A DNA stretch of 64,000 nt from Pseudomonas sp. AOB-7 (GTDB lineage: Bacteria; Pseudomonadota; Gammaproteobacteria; Pseudomonadales; Pseudomonadaceae): positions 1 through 64,000 of the forward strand of contig NZ_RFFK01000006.1 of the NCBI RefSeq assembly GCF_003696305.1, written 5' to 3'. Positions 9,378 through 21,460 of this stretch are shown piece by piece. The translations under genes and the position numbers were made by a program. Position 1 is the stretch's first letter, and every line of letters begins with the position of its first letter. Under the pieces are notes generated by a model. It saw nothing but the letters and a program-made list of their open reading frames with translations. It was not told the origin of the DNA and searched no databases.

Positions 9378-10706
9378 ATGGCTAAGCAAGGTGCTCTCTC
9401 AGCGCTGGCAGGTGGCGGGTTGTCCGAACTCTGGGCTCGTCTGCGTTTCCTGTTCATGGCGATCATCGTCTACCGGATAGGTGCGCACATCCCGGTTCCT
9501 GGCATCAACCCAGACCGACTGGCGGATCTGTTCCGGCAGAATGAGGGGACCATTCTTAGCTTGTTCAACATGTTTTCCGGCGGCGCGCTGGAGCGGATGA
9601 GCATCTTTGCACTGGGGATCATGCCGTACATCTCGGCCTCGATCATCATGCAGCTGATGACCGCCGTCAGCCCGCAGCTGGAGCAGTTGAAGAAGGAAGG
9701 TGAAGCTGGCCGTCGCAAGATCAGCCAGTACACCCGCTACGGCACTCTCGTCCTGGCGTTCGTTCAGGCCATCGGCATGTCCGTTGGTCTGGCCGGTCAG
9801 GGCGTGGCGTTCTCGGTCGATTTCGGCTTCCACTTCGTTGCGGTCACCACCTTCGTGGCGGGCGCGATTTTCATGATGTGGTTGGGCGAGCAGATCACCG
9901 AGCGCGGTGTCGGCAACGGTATCTCGATGCTGATTTTTGCAGGCATCGTAGCCGGTCTGCCGTCGGCAATCGGGCAGTCTTTCGAGTCTGCGCGCCAGGG
10001 CGATATCAACATCTTCGCCCTGATTGCCATCGGCCTGCTGGCAGTAGCGATCATCGGTTTCGTGGTGTTCATCGAGCGTGGTCAGCGTCGCATTGCGGTG
10101 CACTACGCCAAGCGTCAGCAGGGCCGCAAGGTCTTCGCCGCGCAGACCAGCCACCTGCCGCTGAAGGTGAACATGGCGGGGGTCATCCCGGCCATTTTCG
10201 CCAGCAGCCTTCTGCTGTTCCCGGCCTCGCTGGGTGCCTGGTTCGGTCAGTCCGAGGGTCTGGGCTGGCTGCAGGACATTTCGCAGGCGATCGCTCCTGG
10301 TCAGCCGTTGAACATTCTGCTGTTTAGTGCAGGGATCATTTTCTTCTGCTTCTTCTACACGGCGCTGATGTTCAACCCGAAAGACGTAGCGGAAAACCTG
10401 AAGAAGTCCGGTGCCTTTATTCCGGGCATCCGTCCGGGCGAGCAGTCGGCGCGCTATATCGATGGCGTTCTGACCCGCTTGACCATGTTCGGTGCTCTGT
10501 ACATGACGGCCGTGTGCCTGCTGCCCCAGTTCCTGGTGGTGGCGGCCAACGTTCCGTTCTACCTTGGCGGGACCTCGTTGCTGATCGTGGTCGTGGTTGT
10601 CATGGACTTCATGTCCCAAGTGCAATCGCACCTCGTGTCTCACCAGTACGATTCCCTGATGAAGAAAGCCAACCTGAAGGGCTATGGCAGCGGCATGCTC
10701 CGCTGA
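9378..10706 (+). CDS. secY: Protein translocase channel subunit SecY
   Basis: A 442-residue integral membrane protein of the Sec translocon, with the N-terminal segment [19 protein letters not shown] and about ten hydrophobic segments. It forms the channel with SecE and SecG through which SecA drives unfolded proteins and SRP delivers membrane proteins. Its ATG follows the rplO stop with no gap, and it keeps the usual place between rplO and rpmJ. Confidence 0.98.
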
Positions 10707-10734
10707 TCCACCCGTAAGGTTCGAGGAGTTGGTA

Positions 10735-10851
10735 ATGAAAGTTCGTGCATCGGTGAAAAAGCTGTGCCGTAACTGCAAAATTATCCGTCGCGAAGGTGTC
10801 GTGCGGGTGATCTGCAGCGCAGAGCCGCGTCACAAGCAGCGCCAAGGCTGA
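10735..10851 (+). CDS. rpmJ: 50S ribosomal protein L36 (zinc-ribbon form)
   Basis: A 38-residue protein beginning [15 protein letters not shown]. Three cysteines and a histidine (Cys11, Cys14, Cys27, His33) form the zinc ribbon of the C+ type. A GAGGAG site lies 7 bases before the ATG. A zinc-free paralogue is known in some pseudomonads but is not in this window. Confidence 0.95.
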
Positions 10852-10872
10852 GTGTGAACCACGCGTGATAAG

Positions 10873-10896
10873 CCCGGCAGCTAGTGCGCTGCCGGG
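10873..10896. terminator. Hairpin between rpmJ and rpsM
   Basis: A perfect 9-bp GC-rich stem (10873-10881 with 10888-10896) is followed by TTGATTAATCGTTT. The T-tract is interrupted, so termination may be partial. The sequence directly after it begins a promoter, as in the rpsN-rpsH gap. Confidence 0.6.
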
Positions 10897-10925
10897 TTGA
10901 TTAATCGTTTCTACAGCGTTAATAT
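10897..10925 (+). promoter_or_regulatory. Sigma-70 promoter of the alpha operon
   Basis: TTGATT (10897-10902) and TAATAT (10920-10925) are 17 bp apart, abutting the 3' arm of the preceding hairpin. The leader to rpsM would be about 53 nt and contains a possible CGCCC/GGGGCG pairing. S4 represses the alpha operon in E. coli. Confidence 0.65.
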
Positions 10926-10984
10926 CTCGCGCCCTATTTCTTGGCTTCCGGGGCGTAGGTAGCTGTCAATTGGAGTTCCACTGA

Positions 10985-11341
10985 ATGGCCCGTATTGCAG
11001 GCGTTAACATTCCGGATAACAAGCACACTGTTATCTCGCTGACCTACATCTATGGTGTCGGTCGCACCACCGCACAGCAAATCTGTGCCGCTACCGGTGT
11101 AAACCCGGCTGCGAAAATCAAGGATCTGACTGACGAGCAGATCGAACAGCTGCGTGGCGAAGTAGCCAAGGTGAATACCGAAGGCGACCTGCGTCGTGAA
11201 GTGAATATGAAGATCAAGCGCTTGATGGATCTGGGTTGCTACCGTGGCCTGCGCCACCGTAAAGGCCTGCCGGTTCGCGGTCAGCGTACCAAGACCAACG
11301 CTCGCACCCGCAAGGGCCCGCGTAAGCCGATCCGCAAGTAA
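10985..11341 (+). CDS. rpsM: 30S ribosomal protein S13
   Basis: A 118-residue S13 ([22 protein letters not shown]) of the subunit head. It contacts L5 and L31 across the interface, and its basic C-terminal tail ([12 protein letters not shown]) reaches the P-site tRNA. Confidence 0.98.
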   Translation: MARIAGVNIPDNKHTVISLTYIYGVGRTTAQQICAATGVNPAAKIKDLTDEQIEQLRGEVAKVNTEGDLRREVNMKIKRLMDLGCYRGLRHRKGLPVRGQRTKTNARTRKGPRKPIRK

Positions 11342-11371
11342 TCGCATTCGCGAATCGACAGGAATTTAGTC

Positions 11372-11761
11372 ATGGCAAAACCTGCTGCTCGTACTCGTAA
11401 GAAAGTCAAAAAGACGGTGGTCGATGGCATCGCCCACATCCACGCGTCTTTCAACAACACCATCGTGACCATCACCGACCGTCAGGGCAACGCCCTGTCC
11501 TGGGCTACCTCGGGTGGTTCGGGTTTCCGCGGCTCGCGTAAGTCCACTCCGTTCGCTGCCCAGATCGCCGCCGAGCGCGCTGGTCAGGCTGCACTGGAGT
11601 ACGGCCTGAAGAACCTCGACGTGAACGTCAAGGGCCCGGGTCCGGGTCGCGAATCCGCTGTGCGTGCTCTGAACGCCTGCGGCTACAAAATCGCCAGCAT
11701 CACCGACGTGACGCCTATCCCGCACAACGGGTGCCGTCCGCCGAAGAAGCGTCGCGTGTAA
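11372..11761 (+). CDS. rpsK: 30S ribosomal protein S11
   Basis: A 129-residue S11 of the platform region near the E-site mRNA. Motifs [12 protein letters not shown] and the C-terminal [15 protein letters not shown] are diagnostic. Confidence 0.98.
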   Translation: MAKPAARTRKKVKKTVVDGIAHIHASFNNTIVTITDRQGNALSWATSGGSGFRGSRKSTPFAAQIAAERAGQAALEYGLKNLDVNVKGPGPGRESAVRALNACGYKIASITDVTPIPHNGCRPPKKRRV

Positions 11762-11778
11762 ACAGGAGACAGTGAGAA

Positions 11779-12399
11779 ATGGCTCGTTACATTGGTCCCA
11801 AGTGCAAACTGTCTCGCCGTGAAGGCACCGATCTCTTCCTGAAGAGCGGTGTTCGCGCGCTTGAATCTAAGTGCAACATCGAAGCAGCTCCCGGTATTCA
11901 CGGTCAGCGTCGCGGTCGCCAGTCCGACTACGGCACCCAGCTGCGTGAGAAGCAGAAAGTCCGTCGTATCTACGGCGTGCTGGAGCGTCAGTTCAGCGGT
12001 TACTACAAGCAAGCTGCCAGCCAGAAGGGCGCCACCGGCGAAAACCTGCTGCAGCTGCTGGAATGCCGTCTGGATAACGTGGTTTACCGTATGGGCTTTG
12101 GCGCTACCCGTGCCGAATCCCGTCAGCTGGTTTCGCACAAAGCAATCAGCGTCAACGGTCAGACCGTAAACGTACCGTCCTATCAGGTTAAAGCTGGCGA
12201 CGTCGTTGCTGTTCGCGAGAAATCGAAGAACCAGCTGCGCATCGTTCAGGCTCTTGAGCTCTGCGCCCAGCGTGGCCGCGTTGAGTGGGTCGAAGTAGAC
12301 GCCGAGAAGAAGTCTGGTGTGTTCAAGAACGTACCGGCTCGTGGCGATCTGTCCGCTGACATCAACGAGAGCCTGATTGTCGAGCTCTACTCCAAGTAA
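11779..12399 (+). CDS. rpsD: 30S ribosomal protein S4
   Basis: A 206-residue S4 that nucleates 16S assembly, with an S4 RNA-binding domain around residues 95-160 ([21 protein letters not shown]). In E. coli it is the translational repressor of the alpha operon. Positioned between rpsK and rpoA as usual. Confidence 0.98.
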   Translation: MARYIGPKCKLSRREGTDLFLKSGVRALESKCNIEAAPGIHGQRRGRQSDYGTQLREKQKVRRIYGVLERQFSGYYKQAASQKGATGENLLQLLECRLDNVVYRMGFGATRAESRQLVSHKAISVNGQTVNVPSYQVKAGDVVAVREKSKNQLRIVQALELCAQRGRVEWVEVDAEKKSGVFKNVPARGDLSADINESLIVELYSK

Positions 12400-12421
12400 G
12401 GGCTAGAAAATAGGTGCATCC

Positions 12422-13423
12422 ATGCAGATTTCGGTAAATGAGTTCCTGACCCCCCGCCACATCGATGTGCAGGAGGTCAGTTCGACCCGCGCCAAGATCA
12501 CCCTCGAGCCTCTCGAGCGTGGTTTCGGCCATACCCTGGGCAATGCGCTGCGTCGCATCCTGTTGTCCTCCATGCCTGGCTGTGCAGTAGTCGAGGCCGA
12601 GATCGACGGTGTACTCCACGAGTACTCCGCGATCGAAGGTGTGCAGGAAGATGTCATCGAGATCCTGCTCAACCTGAAAGGTCTGGCTATCAAGCTGCAC
12701 GGCCGTGACGAAGTGACCCTGACTCTGGCTAAGAAGGGCCCGGGCGTCGTTACCGCTGCCGATATTCAGCTGGATCACGATGTCGAAATCGTCAATGGCG
12801 ACCACGTCATCGCTAACCTGGCCGTCAATGGCGCGCTGAACATGAAGCTCACCGTAGCTCGTGGTCGCGGCTATGAGCCGGCTGACGCGCGTCAGAGCGA
12901 CGAGGACGAAAGCCGCAGCATCGGTCGCTTGCAGCTGGATGCTTCGTTCAGCCCTGTGCGTCGGGTTGCTTACGTGGTGGAAAACGCCCGTGTCGAGCAG
13001 CGCACCAACCTGGACAAACTGGTCATCGACCTGGAAACCAACGGTACCCTGGACCCCGAAGAGGCCATCCGTCGTGCCGCGACCATCCTGCAGCAGCAGC
13101 TGGCCGCGTTCGTCGACCTCAAGGGTGACAGCGAGCCGGTGGTGGTCGAGCAGGAAGACGAGATCGATCCGATCCTGCTGCGTCCTGTCGATGACCTGGA
13201 ACTGACCGTACGTTCGGCCAACTGCCTGAAGGCAGAGAACATCTATTACATCGGCGACCTGATTCAGCGCACCGAAGTAGAGCTGCTCAAAACCCCGAAC
13301 CTGGGCAAGAAATCCCTGACCGAAATCAAGGATGTTCTGGCCTCTCGCGGTCTGTCCCTCGGTATGCGCCTCGACAATTGGCCGCCGGCAAGTCTGAAGA
13401 AAGACGATAAGGCCACTGCCTGA
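12422..13423 (+). CDS. rpoA: RNA polymerase alpha subunit
   Basis: A 333-residue alpha subunit. The N-terminal domain (residues 1 to about 230, with [14 protein letters not shown]) dimerises and assembles beta and beta'. The C-terminal domain (about 250-320) contains the helix-hairpin-helix segment that binds UP elements and activators, with [16 protein letters not shown]. Confidence 0.98.
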   Translation: MQISVNEFLTPRHIDVQEVSSTRAKITLEPLERGFGHTLGNALRRILLSSMPGCAVVEAEIDGVLHEYSAIEGVQEDVIEILLNLKGLAIKLHGRDEVTLTLAKKGPGVVTAADIQLDHDVEIVNGDHVIANLAVNGALNMKLTVARGRGYEPADARQSDEDESRSIGRLQLDASFSPVRRVAYVVENARVEQRTNLDKLVIDLETNGTLDPEEAIRRAATILQQQLAAFVDLKGDSEPVVVEQEDEIDPILLRPVDDLELTVRSANCLKAENIYYIGDLIQRTEVELLKTPNLGKKSLTEIKDVLASRGLSLGMRLDNWPPASLKKDDKATA

Positions 13424-13467
13424 TCGTCATCATCACCGAACGAACAAGTTTGGTAAGGAATTGAACC

Positions 13468-13854
13468 ATGCGTCATCGTAAAAGTGGCCGTCACCTCAGC
13501 CGCACCAGCGCTCACCGCAAGGCCATGTTCCAGAACATGGCGGTCTCGCTGTTCGAGCACGAGCTGATCAAAACTACCCTGCCGAAAGCCAAGGAACTGC
13601 GTCGCGTTGCCGAGCCGCTGATCACCCTGGCCAAGGAAGACAGCGTTGCCAACCGTCGTCTGGCCTTCGACCGTACCCGTTCGAAAGCCATCGTCGGCAA
13701 GCTGTTCAACGACCTGGGCAAGCGCTACGCCACCCGTAACGGCGGCTACCTGCGCATCCTCAAGTGCGGCTTCCGCGCTGGCGACAACGCTCCGATGGCC
13801 TACGTTGAACTGGTCGACCGTCCGGTCGGTGGTTCGGTAGAAGCTGCCGAGTAA
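13468..13854 (+). CDS. rplQ: 50S ribosomal protein L17
   Basis: A 128-residue L17 ([20 protein letters not shown]) near the exit tunnel. It is the last gene of the alpha operon and is followed directly by a strong terminator. Confidence 0.98.
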
Positions 13855-13869
13855 GTTGCTGGTTGTACG

Positions 13870-13897
13870 AAAAACCGGGCCTTGCGCCCGGTTTTTT
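13870..13897 (+). terminator. Intrinsic terminator of the alpha operon
   Basis: An 11-bp stem (13870-13880 with 13886-13896) ends in six Ts. It closes the ribosomal super-cluster. Confidence 0.92.
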
Positions 13898-14054
13898 GTT
13901 GCCCGTGATTCGTCGAGTCGGAAATCAGCGCCCTGGGGGTGTGAATATTTTTCCGCACGTCGTGTTTGATATTGTGTACGAGATTGGGCTCGGGTAAGGT
14001 TCGGCGGTCTTTGATTCGCCGGCTCGCCGGCCCCAATAAGAACAACTGCCGATC

Positions 14055-15434
14055 ATGTCCGAACCTACCGCTCTGAGTCTTATCCCTCCTGCCATCGTCC
14101 TGACCCTCGCCATCTGGCTGCGTCGTCCCATCCTCGCCTTGCTGATCGGTGCTTGCAGCGGCCTGCTGTTGCTGTCGCCGCAAGACGCCATGGGCAGCTT
14201 CGCCGAGATTTCGCTGAAGGTGATGCAGGACGAAACCATTGGCTGGCTGATCCTGGTGTGCGGCAGCTTCGGCGCGCTGATCGCCCTGCTGGTGCGTACC
14301 GGCGGCGCCCTGGCGTTCGGTCGCGCCGCGCTGAAGCTGGCCAAGGGCCGGCGTTCCTCGCTGCTGATGACCTTCGTCCTCGGCGTGGTGATCTTCGTCG
14401 ACGATTACCTCAATGCCCTGACCGTGGGCGAGACCATGAAGCGCGTCACCGACCGCTTCAAGGTTTCCCGCGAGAAGCTGGCCTACGTGGTGGACTCCAC
14501 CGCCGCGCCGATCTGCGTGCTGGTGCCGCTGTCGACTTGGGCGGTGTTCTTCGGCGGCCTGCTGGAGAACAACGGCATCGCCGAGACCGGGCAGGGCATC
14601 GGCGTGTACGTCCAGGCCATTCCCTACATGCTCTACGCCTGGGCTGCGGTGCTCCTGGTGCTGCTGGTGGCCGCCGGCCTGTTCCCCGATATCGGCCCGA
14701 TGCGCAGGGTCGAGATGCAGGCGCGCCACGGTTCGGCCGGGGCCATGCACGTGGGCGAGCTGAGCGCCGAGCACAACTATGCGATGAAGTCGCTGGAGGA
14801 GGAGTTCGAGGGCGCCGACAAGGAGGGCGGCAAGCTGCACAACTTCCTGGTGCCGCTGGCCATGCTGGTGGGCTTCACCGTCTACTTCGACATCGACGTG
14901 TGGATGGGCATGATCGCCACCATGCTGCTGACCCTGCCGTTCTACCTGCTGCAGCGCCTGATGCCGCTGACGGAGATGCTCGATCAGATGGTCGACGGCT
15001 TCAAGACCATGCTGCCGGCCATCGGCATCTGCGTCGCCGCCTTCATCTTCAAGGACGTCTGCGACCAGCTGATGCTGCCGCAGTACGTGGTCGAGAGCCT
15101 CAAGCCCTACATGACCCCGCAGATGCTGCCGGCCATGGTGTTCCTGTGCATGGCGGTGCTGAGCTTCGCCACCGGCTCGTCCTGGGGCATCTTCGCCGTG
15201 ACCATCCCCATCGTCATGCCGCTGGCCTATGCGCTGGGCGCGGACATCCCGCTGGTGATCGGCGCGCTGATGTCGGCCTCGGCCTTCGGCAGCCAGGCCT
15301 GCTTCTACAGCGATTCCACGGTGCTGGCGGCGCAGGGTTCCGGCTGCGACCTGATCAGCCATGCCGTCACCCAGCTGCCCTATACCCTGATCGCGGCCGG
15401 CGTGGCGTTCGTTGGCTTCATCCTCGTGGCCTGA
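14055..15434 (+). CDS. NhaC-type Na+/H+ antiporter family protein
   Basis: A 459-residue polytopic inner-membrane protein with roughly ten or more hydrophobic segments. The conserved block [19 protein letters not shown] near residues 110-130 and [18 protein letters not shown] match the NhaC/ion-transporter superfamily. The presumed role is sodium or amine exchange for protons, but several members transport amino acids, so the substrate is uncertain. No strong Shine-Dalgarno precedes the ATG. Monocistronic, between two terminators; as I recall, PAO1 has no such gene between rplQ and its catalase gene. Confidence 0.75.
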   Translation: MSEPTALSLIPPAIVLTLAIWLRRPILALLIGACSGLLLLSPQDAMGSFAEISLKVMQDETIGWLILVCGSFGALIALLVRTGGALAFGRAALKLAKGRRSSLLMTFVLGVVIFVDDYLNALTVGETMKRVTDRFKVSREKLAYVVDSTAAPICVLVPLSTWAVFFGGLLENNGIAETGQGIGVYVQAIPYMLYAWAAVLLVLLVAAGLFPDIGPMRRVEMQARHGSAGAMHVGELSAEHNYAMKSLEEEFEGADKEGGKLHNFLVPLAMLVGFTVYFDIDVWMGMIATMLLTLPFYLLQRLMPLTEMLDQMVDGFKTMLPAIGICVAAFIFKDVCDQLMLPQYVVESLKPYMTPQMLPAMVFLCMAVLSFATGSSWGIFAVTIPIVMPLAYALGADIPLVIGALMSASAFGSQACFYSDSTVLAAQGSGCDLISHAVTQLPYTLIAAGVAFVGFILVA

Positions 15435-15454
15435 GCCTGCTGCGGGTATGGAAG

Positions 15455-15481
15455 AACGGGCCCCAGCGGCCCGTTTTTTTA
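15455..15481 (+). terminator. Intrinsic terminator after the antiporter gene
   Basis: Stem AACGGGCC/GGCCCGTT (15455-15462 with 15468-15475) runs into a T7 tract. Confidence 0.9.
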
Positions 15482-15532
15482 TGCGGCTCTTGAAAGAAAA
15501 TAACTATCGAGTCGTTACGCTCCATGCATTGG

Positions 15533-15545
15533 TTCGCCTGGCGAA
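15533..15545. promoter_or_regulatory. Inverted repeat upstream of katG
   Basis: TTCGCC-T-GGCGAA is a perfect 6-1-6 palindrome 71 bp before the katG start. It could be an operator. It does not match the four-element OxyR pattern, and no regulator can be assigned. Confidence 0.3.
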
Positions 15546-15555
15546 GCGGGTCTAG

Positions 15556-17766
<2,211 letters not shown>

Positions 17767-17822
17767 GCCGTTGCCGGTGGCGCGCCATCCGGCGCTTCAC
17801 CGGCACCATCCGATCCACCCGG

Positions 17823-17847
17823 CGGCGCCTCCCTCGTGGAGGCGCCG
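17823..17847. terminator. Hairpin after katG
   Basis: A perfect 10-bp stem CGGCGCCTCC/GGAGGCGCCG with a 5-nt loop lies 56 bp after the katG stop. The following sequence has only short T runs, so its strength as a terminator is uncertain. Confidence 0.5.
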
Positions 17848-17921
17848 TGCGTTTCGCTTGACCGCGACAGGCGGCCGGCGGAGCATTCGCCCATTTCACG
17901 GCTGCAACAAGGACCACCGGC

Positions 17922-18386
17922 ATGAAGGGCCATATCGAAGTCATCGATTACCTCAAGCAACTGCTCAAGGGCGAGCTGGCCGCGCGCGACCAGTACTTCA
18001 TCCACTCGCGCCTGTACGAGGACTGGGGCTTCACCAAGCTCTACGAGCGCATCAACCACGAGATGGAGGAGGAGACCCAGCACGCCGATGCGCTGCTCAA
18101 GCGCATCATCTTTCTCGAAGGCGTGCCGGACATGGCGCCGAATGCCTTCACCTACGGGCAGACCGTGCCCGAGGCGCTGAAGCTGGACCTGGCCCTGGAG
18201 TACGAGGTACGCGCGGCCCTGAGCAAGGGCATCGCGCTGTGCGAGAAGCACCAGGACTACCAGAGCCGCGACATCCTCCTGACCCAGCTCAAGGACACCG
18301 AGGAAGACCACGCCTACTGGCTGGAGATCCAGCTGCAGCTGATCGACAGGCTGGGGCTGGAGAAGTACCTGCAGAGCCAGATGTAA
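17922..18386 (+). CDS. ftnA: Bacterial ferritin (FtnA-type, often annotated bacterioferritin A)
   Basis: A 154-residue four-helix ferritin. The ferroxidase ligands Glu18, Glu51, His54, Glu93, Glu127 and His130 are all present, so it should oxidise Fe(II) and store iron in a 24-mer shell. The methionine that ligates haem in E. coli bacterioferritin (Met52) aligns with Thr52, in the segment [11 protein letters not shown]. This agrees with the P. aeruginosa orthologue, once called BfrA and shown to be a haem-free ferritin. Lies between katG and uvrA, convergent with uvrA. Confidence 0.9.
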   Translation: MKGHIEVIDYLKQLLKGELAARDQYFIHSRLYEDWGFTKLYERINHEMEEETQHADALLKRIIFLEGVPDMAPNAFTYGQTVPEALKLDLALEYEVRAALSKGIALCEKHQDYQSRDILLTQLKDTEEDHAYWLEIQLQLIDRLGLEKYLQSQM

Positions 18387-18398
18387 GCTGTGCCCATT

Positions 18399-18434
18399 AA
18401 CCCAAGAGCCCCGCATGTGCGGGGCTCTTGGGTT
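18399..18434. terminator. Bidirectional terminator between ferritin gene and uvrA
   Basis: A perfect 16-bp stem (18399-18414 with 18419-18434) with an ATGT loop fills the space between the convergent genes; its end abuts the uvrA stop codon. Confidence 0.9.
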
Positions 18435-21269
18435 TCAGGCGCGCTCGCGTTCCAGCAGCGGCTTGAGGAAGTGCCCGGTGTGCGACGCCGGGTTGGCCGC
18501 CACCTCTTCCGGGGTGCCGGTGGCGATGATCATGCCGCCCTTGGAGCCGCCCTCGGGGCCGAGGTCCACCAGCCAGTCGGCGGTCTTGATCACGTCCAGG
18601 TTGTGCTCGATCACCACCACGGTGTTGCCGTGGTCGCGCAGGCGGTGCAGCACGTCGAGCAGCTGCTGGATATCGGCGAAGTGCAGGCCGGTGGTCGGCT
18701 CGTCGAGGATATACAGGGTCTTGCCGGTGTCGCGCTTGGACAGCTCGCGACTCAGCTTGACCCGCTGCGCCTCGCCGCCGGACAGGGTGGTCGCGCTCTG
18801 CCCCAGCTTGATATAGGACAGGCCGACGTCCATCAGCGTCTGCAGCTTGCGGGCGATGGCCGGCACGGCGTCGAAGAAGGTGCGCGCCTCCTCGATGGTC
18901 ATGTCGAGCACCTCGGTGATGCTCTTGCCCTTGTACTTCACTTCCAGGGTTTCGCGGTTGTAGCGCTTGCCCTTGCACACGTCGCAGGGCACGTAGATGT
19001 CCGGCAGAAAGTGCATCTCCACCTTGATCACGCCGTCGCCCTGGCAGGCCTCGCAGCGTCCGCCCTTGACGTTGAAGCTGAAGCGCCCCGGGCCGTAGCC
19101 GCGCGAGCGCGATTCCGGCACGCCGGCGAACAGTTCGCGGATCGGGGTGAACAGCCCGGTGTAGGTCGCCGGGTTGGAGCGCGGTGTGCGGCCGATCGGG
19201 CTCTGGTCGATGTCGACCACCTTGTCGAGGTGCTGCAGTCCGTCGAACGAGTCGTGGGCCGCGGCTTCCAGGGTGGTGGCGCCGTTCAGCGCGGTGGCGG
19301 TGAGCGGGAACAGGGTGTTGTTGATCAGGGTCGACTTGCCCGAGCCGGACACCCCGGTGACGCAGGTGAGCAGGCCGACCGGGATCTCCAGATCGACATT
19401 GCGCAGGTTGTTGCCGCGCGCGCCCTTGAGCTTGAGCTGCTTCTTCTTGTCGCGCGGGGTGCGCGTGGCCGGGTAGCGGATCCTCTCGCGGCCGGACAGG
19501 TACTTGCCGGTCAGCGAATCGGCATGCGCCATGACCTCGTCCGGAGTGCCCTCGGCGACGATGCGCCCGCCGTGCACGCCTGCGCCGGGGCCGATGTCCA
19601 CCACGTAGTCGGCCAGGCGGATGGCGTCCTCGTCGTGCTCGACGACGATCACCGTGTTGCCCAGGTTGCGCAGGTGGGTGAGGGTGCCCAGCAGGCGCTC
19701 GTTGTCGCGCTGGTGCAAGCCGATGCTGGGCTCGTCGAGAATGTACATCACCCCCACCAGGCCGGCGCCGATCTGGCTGGCCAGGCGGATGCGCTGCGCC
19801 TCGCCGCCGGACAGGGTGTCGGCGCTGCGGTCCAGGGTCAGGTAATCGAGGCCGACGTTGACCAGGAACTGCAGGCGCTCGCGGATTTCCTTGAGGATCT
19901 TCTCGGCGATCTCGCCGCGCCGGCCTGTCAGGTGCAGGCTGCCGAAGTAGTCGCAGGCGTCGCCCACCGGCAGGCCGCTGACCGCCGGCAGGGTCTTCTC
20001 GCCGACCCAGACATGCCGCGCCTCGCGGCGCAGGCGGGTGCCGCGGCAGTCCGGGCAGGGCTGGGTGCTGAGGAACTTGGCCAGCTCCTCGCGCACGCTG
20101 GCCGACTCGGTCTCGCGGTAGCGTCGCTCCAGGTTGGGGATGATGCCCTCGAAGGGGTGCGAGCGTTTGACGATGTCGCCGCGGTCGTTGAGGTACTTGA
20201 AGTCGACGTTCTGCGTACCGCTGCCGAACAGGATGACCTTCTGATGCTCGGCGGCCAGGTCGTCGAACGGCTGCTCCAGGCTGAAGCCATAGTGCGCAGC
20301 CAGCGAGCCAAGCATCTGGAAGTAGTAGACGTTGCGCCGGTCCCAGCCGCGGATCGCGCCCTCGGCCAGGGTCAGCTCGCCATTGACCAGGCGCTTGGCG
20401 TCGAAGAACTGCTTCACCCCCAGGCCGTCGCAGGTCGGGCAGGCGCCGGCCGGGTTGTTGAAGGAGAACAGCTTGGGTTCCAGCTCGCTGATCGAGTGGC
20501 CGCAGTGCGGGCAGGCGAAGCGTGCGGAGAAGATGATCTCGTCGCCTTCTTCGTCTTCCATCGGCGTGATCAGGGCGATGCCGTCGGCCAGGCCGAGGGC
20601 GGTCTCGAAGGATTCGGCCAGGCGCTGCTGCAGGTCCTCGCGCACCTTGAAGCGGTCGACCACCACGTCGATGGAATGCTTCTTCTGCTTGTCCAGCTTG
20701 GGCAGCTCATCCAGCTCATGCAGCTTGCCGTTGACCCGGGCGCGGACGAAGCCCTGCGCGCGCAGCTCCTCGAACACCGACAGGTGCTCGCCCTTGCGCT
20801 CGCGCACCACCGGCGCCAGCAGCATCAGCTTGCGTCCTTCTGGCAGAGCGAGGACCTGGTCGACCATCTGGCTGACGGTCTGCGCCTCCAGCGGCACGTC
20901 GTGGTCCGGGCAGCGCGGGATGCCGACGCGGGCGTAGAGCAGGCGTAGGTAGTCGTAGATCTCGGTGATGGTGCCGACGGTCGAGCGCGGGTTGTGCGAA
21001 GTGGACTTCTGCTCGATGGAGATGGCCGGGGAGAGGCCCTCGATGGTGTCGACGTCGGGCTTCTCCATCATCGACAGGAACTGCCGGGCGTAGGCCGACA
21101 ACGACTCCACGTAGCGGCGCTGGCCCTCGGCGTAGAGGGTGTCGAAGGCCAGCGACGACTTGCCCGAGCCGGACAGGCCGGTGATCACGATCAGCTTGTC
21201 GCGCGGCAGGGTCAGGTCGATGTTCTTCAGGTTGTGGGTGCGCGCACCCCGGATCAGAATCTTGTCCAC
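18435..21269 (-). CDS. uvrA: Excinuclease ABC subunit A
   Basis: A 944-residue DNA-damage sensor of nucleotide excision repair. It has two ABC ATPase modules with Walker A motifs GLSGSGKSS near residue 31 and GVSGSGKST in the second half, and signature motifs [12 protein letters not shown] and [12 protein letters not shown]. Zinc modules include [10 protein letters not shown] with CPTCDG, and CEACQG with CDVCKG. The start is GTG, giving the family N-terminus (V/M)[18 protein letters not shown]. Divergent from the MFS gene. No LexA box was found upstream. Confidence 0.98.
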   Translation of the reverse strand: MDKILIRGARTHNLKNIDLTLPRDKLIVITGLSGSGKSSLAFDTLYAEGQRRYVESLSAYARQFLSMMEKPDVDTIEGLSPAISIEQKSTSHNPRSTVGTITEIYDYLRLLYARVGIPRCPDHDVPLEAQTVSQMVDQVLALPEGRKLMLLAPVVRERKGEHLSVFEELRAQGFVRARVNGKLHELDELPKLDKQKKHSIDVVVDRFKVREDLQQRLAESFETALGLADGIALITPMEDEEGDEIIFSARFACPHCGHSISELEPKLFSFNNPAGACPTCDGLGVKQFFDAKRLVNGELTLAEGAIRGWDRRNVYYFQMLGSLAAHYGFSLEQPFDDLAAEHQKVILFGSGTQNVDFKYLNDRGDIVKRSHPFEGIIPNLERRYRETESASVREELAKFLSTQPCPDCRGTRLRREARHVWVGEKTLPAVSGLPVGDACDYFGSLHLTGRRGEIAEKILKEIRERLQFLVNVGLDYLTLDRSADTLSGGEAQRIRLASQIGAGLVGVMYILDEPSIGLHQRDNERLLGTLTHLRNLGNTVIVVEHDEDAIRLADYVVDIGPGAGVHGGRIVAEGTPDEVMAHADSLTGKYLSGRERIRYPATRTPRDKKKQLKLKGARGNNLRNVDLEIPVGLLTCVTGVSGSGKSTLINNTLFPLTATALNGATTLEAAAHDSFDGLQHLDKVVDIDQSPIGRTPRSNPATYTGLFTPIRELFAGVPESRSRGYGPGRFSFNVKGGRCEACQGDGVIKVEMHFLPDIYVPCDVCKGKRYNRETLEVKYKGKSITEVLDMTIEEARTFFDAVPAIARKLQTLMDVGLSYIKLGQSATTLSGGEAQRVKLSRELSKRDTGKTLYILDEPTTGLHFADIQQLLDVLHRLRDHGNTVVVIEHNLDVIKTADWLVDLGPEGGSKGGMIIATGTPEEVAANPASHTGHFLKPLLERERA

Positions 21270-21304
21270 TTACAGCGGCCTCGCGTGGCGGGCAGAAACC
21301 GGCG

Positions 21305-21310
21305 AGTATA
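21305..21310 (-). promoter_or_regulatory. Candidate -10 element for uvrA
   Basis: On the minus strand the sequence CTATACT, 36 bp before the uvrA start, resembles a -10 box of the kind used by sigma-70 or sigma-S. No good -35 box lies at the right distance. Confidence 0.35.
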
Positions 21311-21460
21311 GGGCCTGTTGCGGTCTGGCCGCGACCTGCATCGCCGCTTGCCGAACGACCTGTGCGTGCACCCCGGCTGCGCCCTGCGGCAATTCGCGTG
21401 CCTGTGCCGCCTGCGCCTTCGCTGCTAGAATCGCCGGCTGATTTTCACGGGACTTTTTCC

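Noticed and set aside
18390..20948. Long open frame of 852 codons opposite uvrA
   Set aside because: uvrA is unmistakable on the minus strand. The antisense frame has biased composition (Ala, Gln, Val, Asp, His) typical of high-GC mirror frames and no recognisable domain.
21270..21460. SOS (LexA) box for uvrA
   Set aside because: No CTGT-N8-ACAG pattern was found; CCTGTTGCGGTCTGG only partly resembles one.
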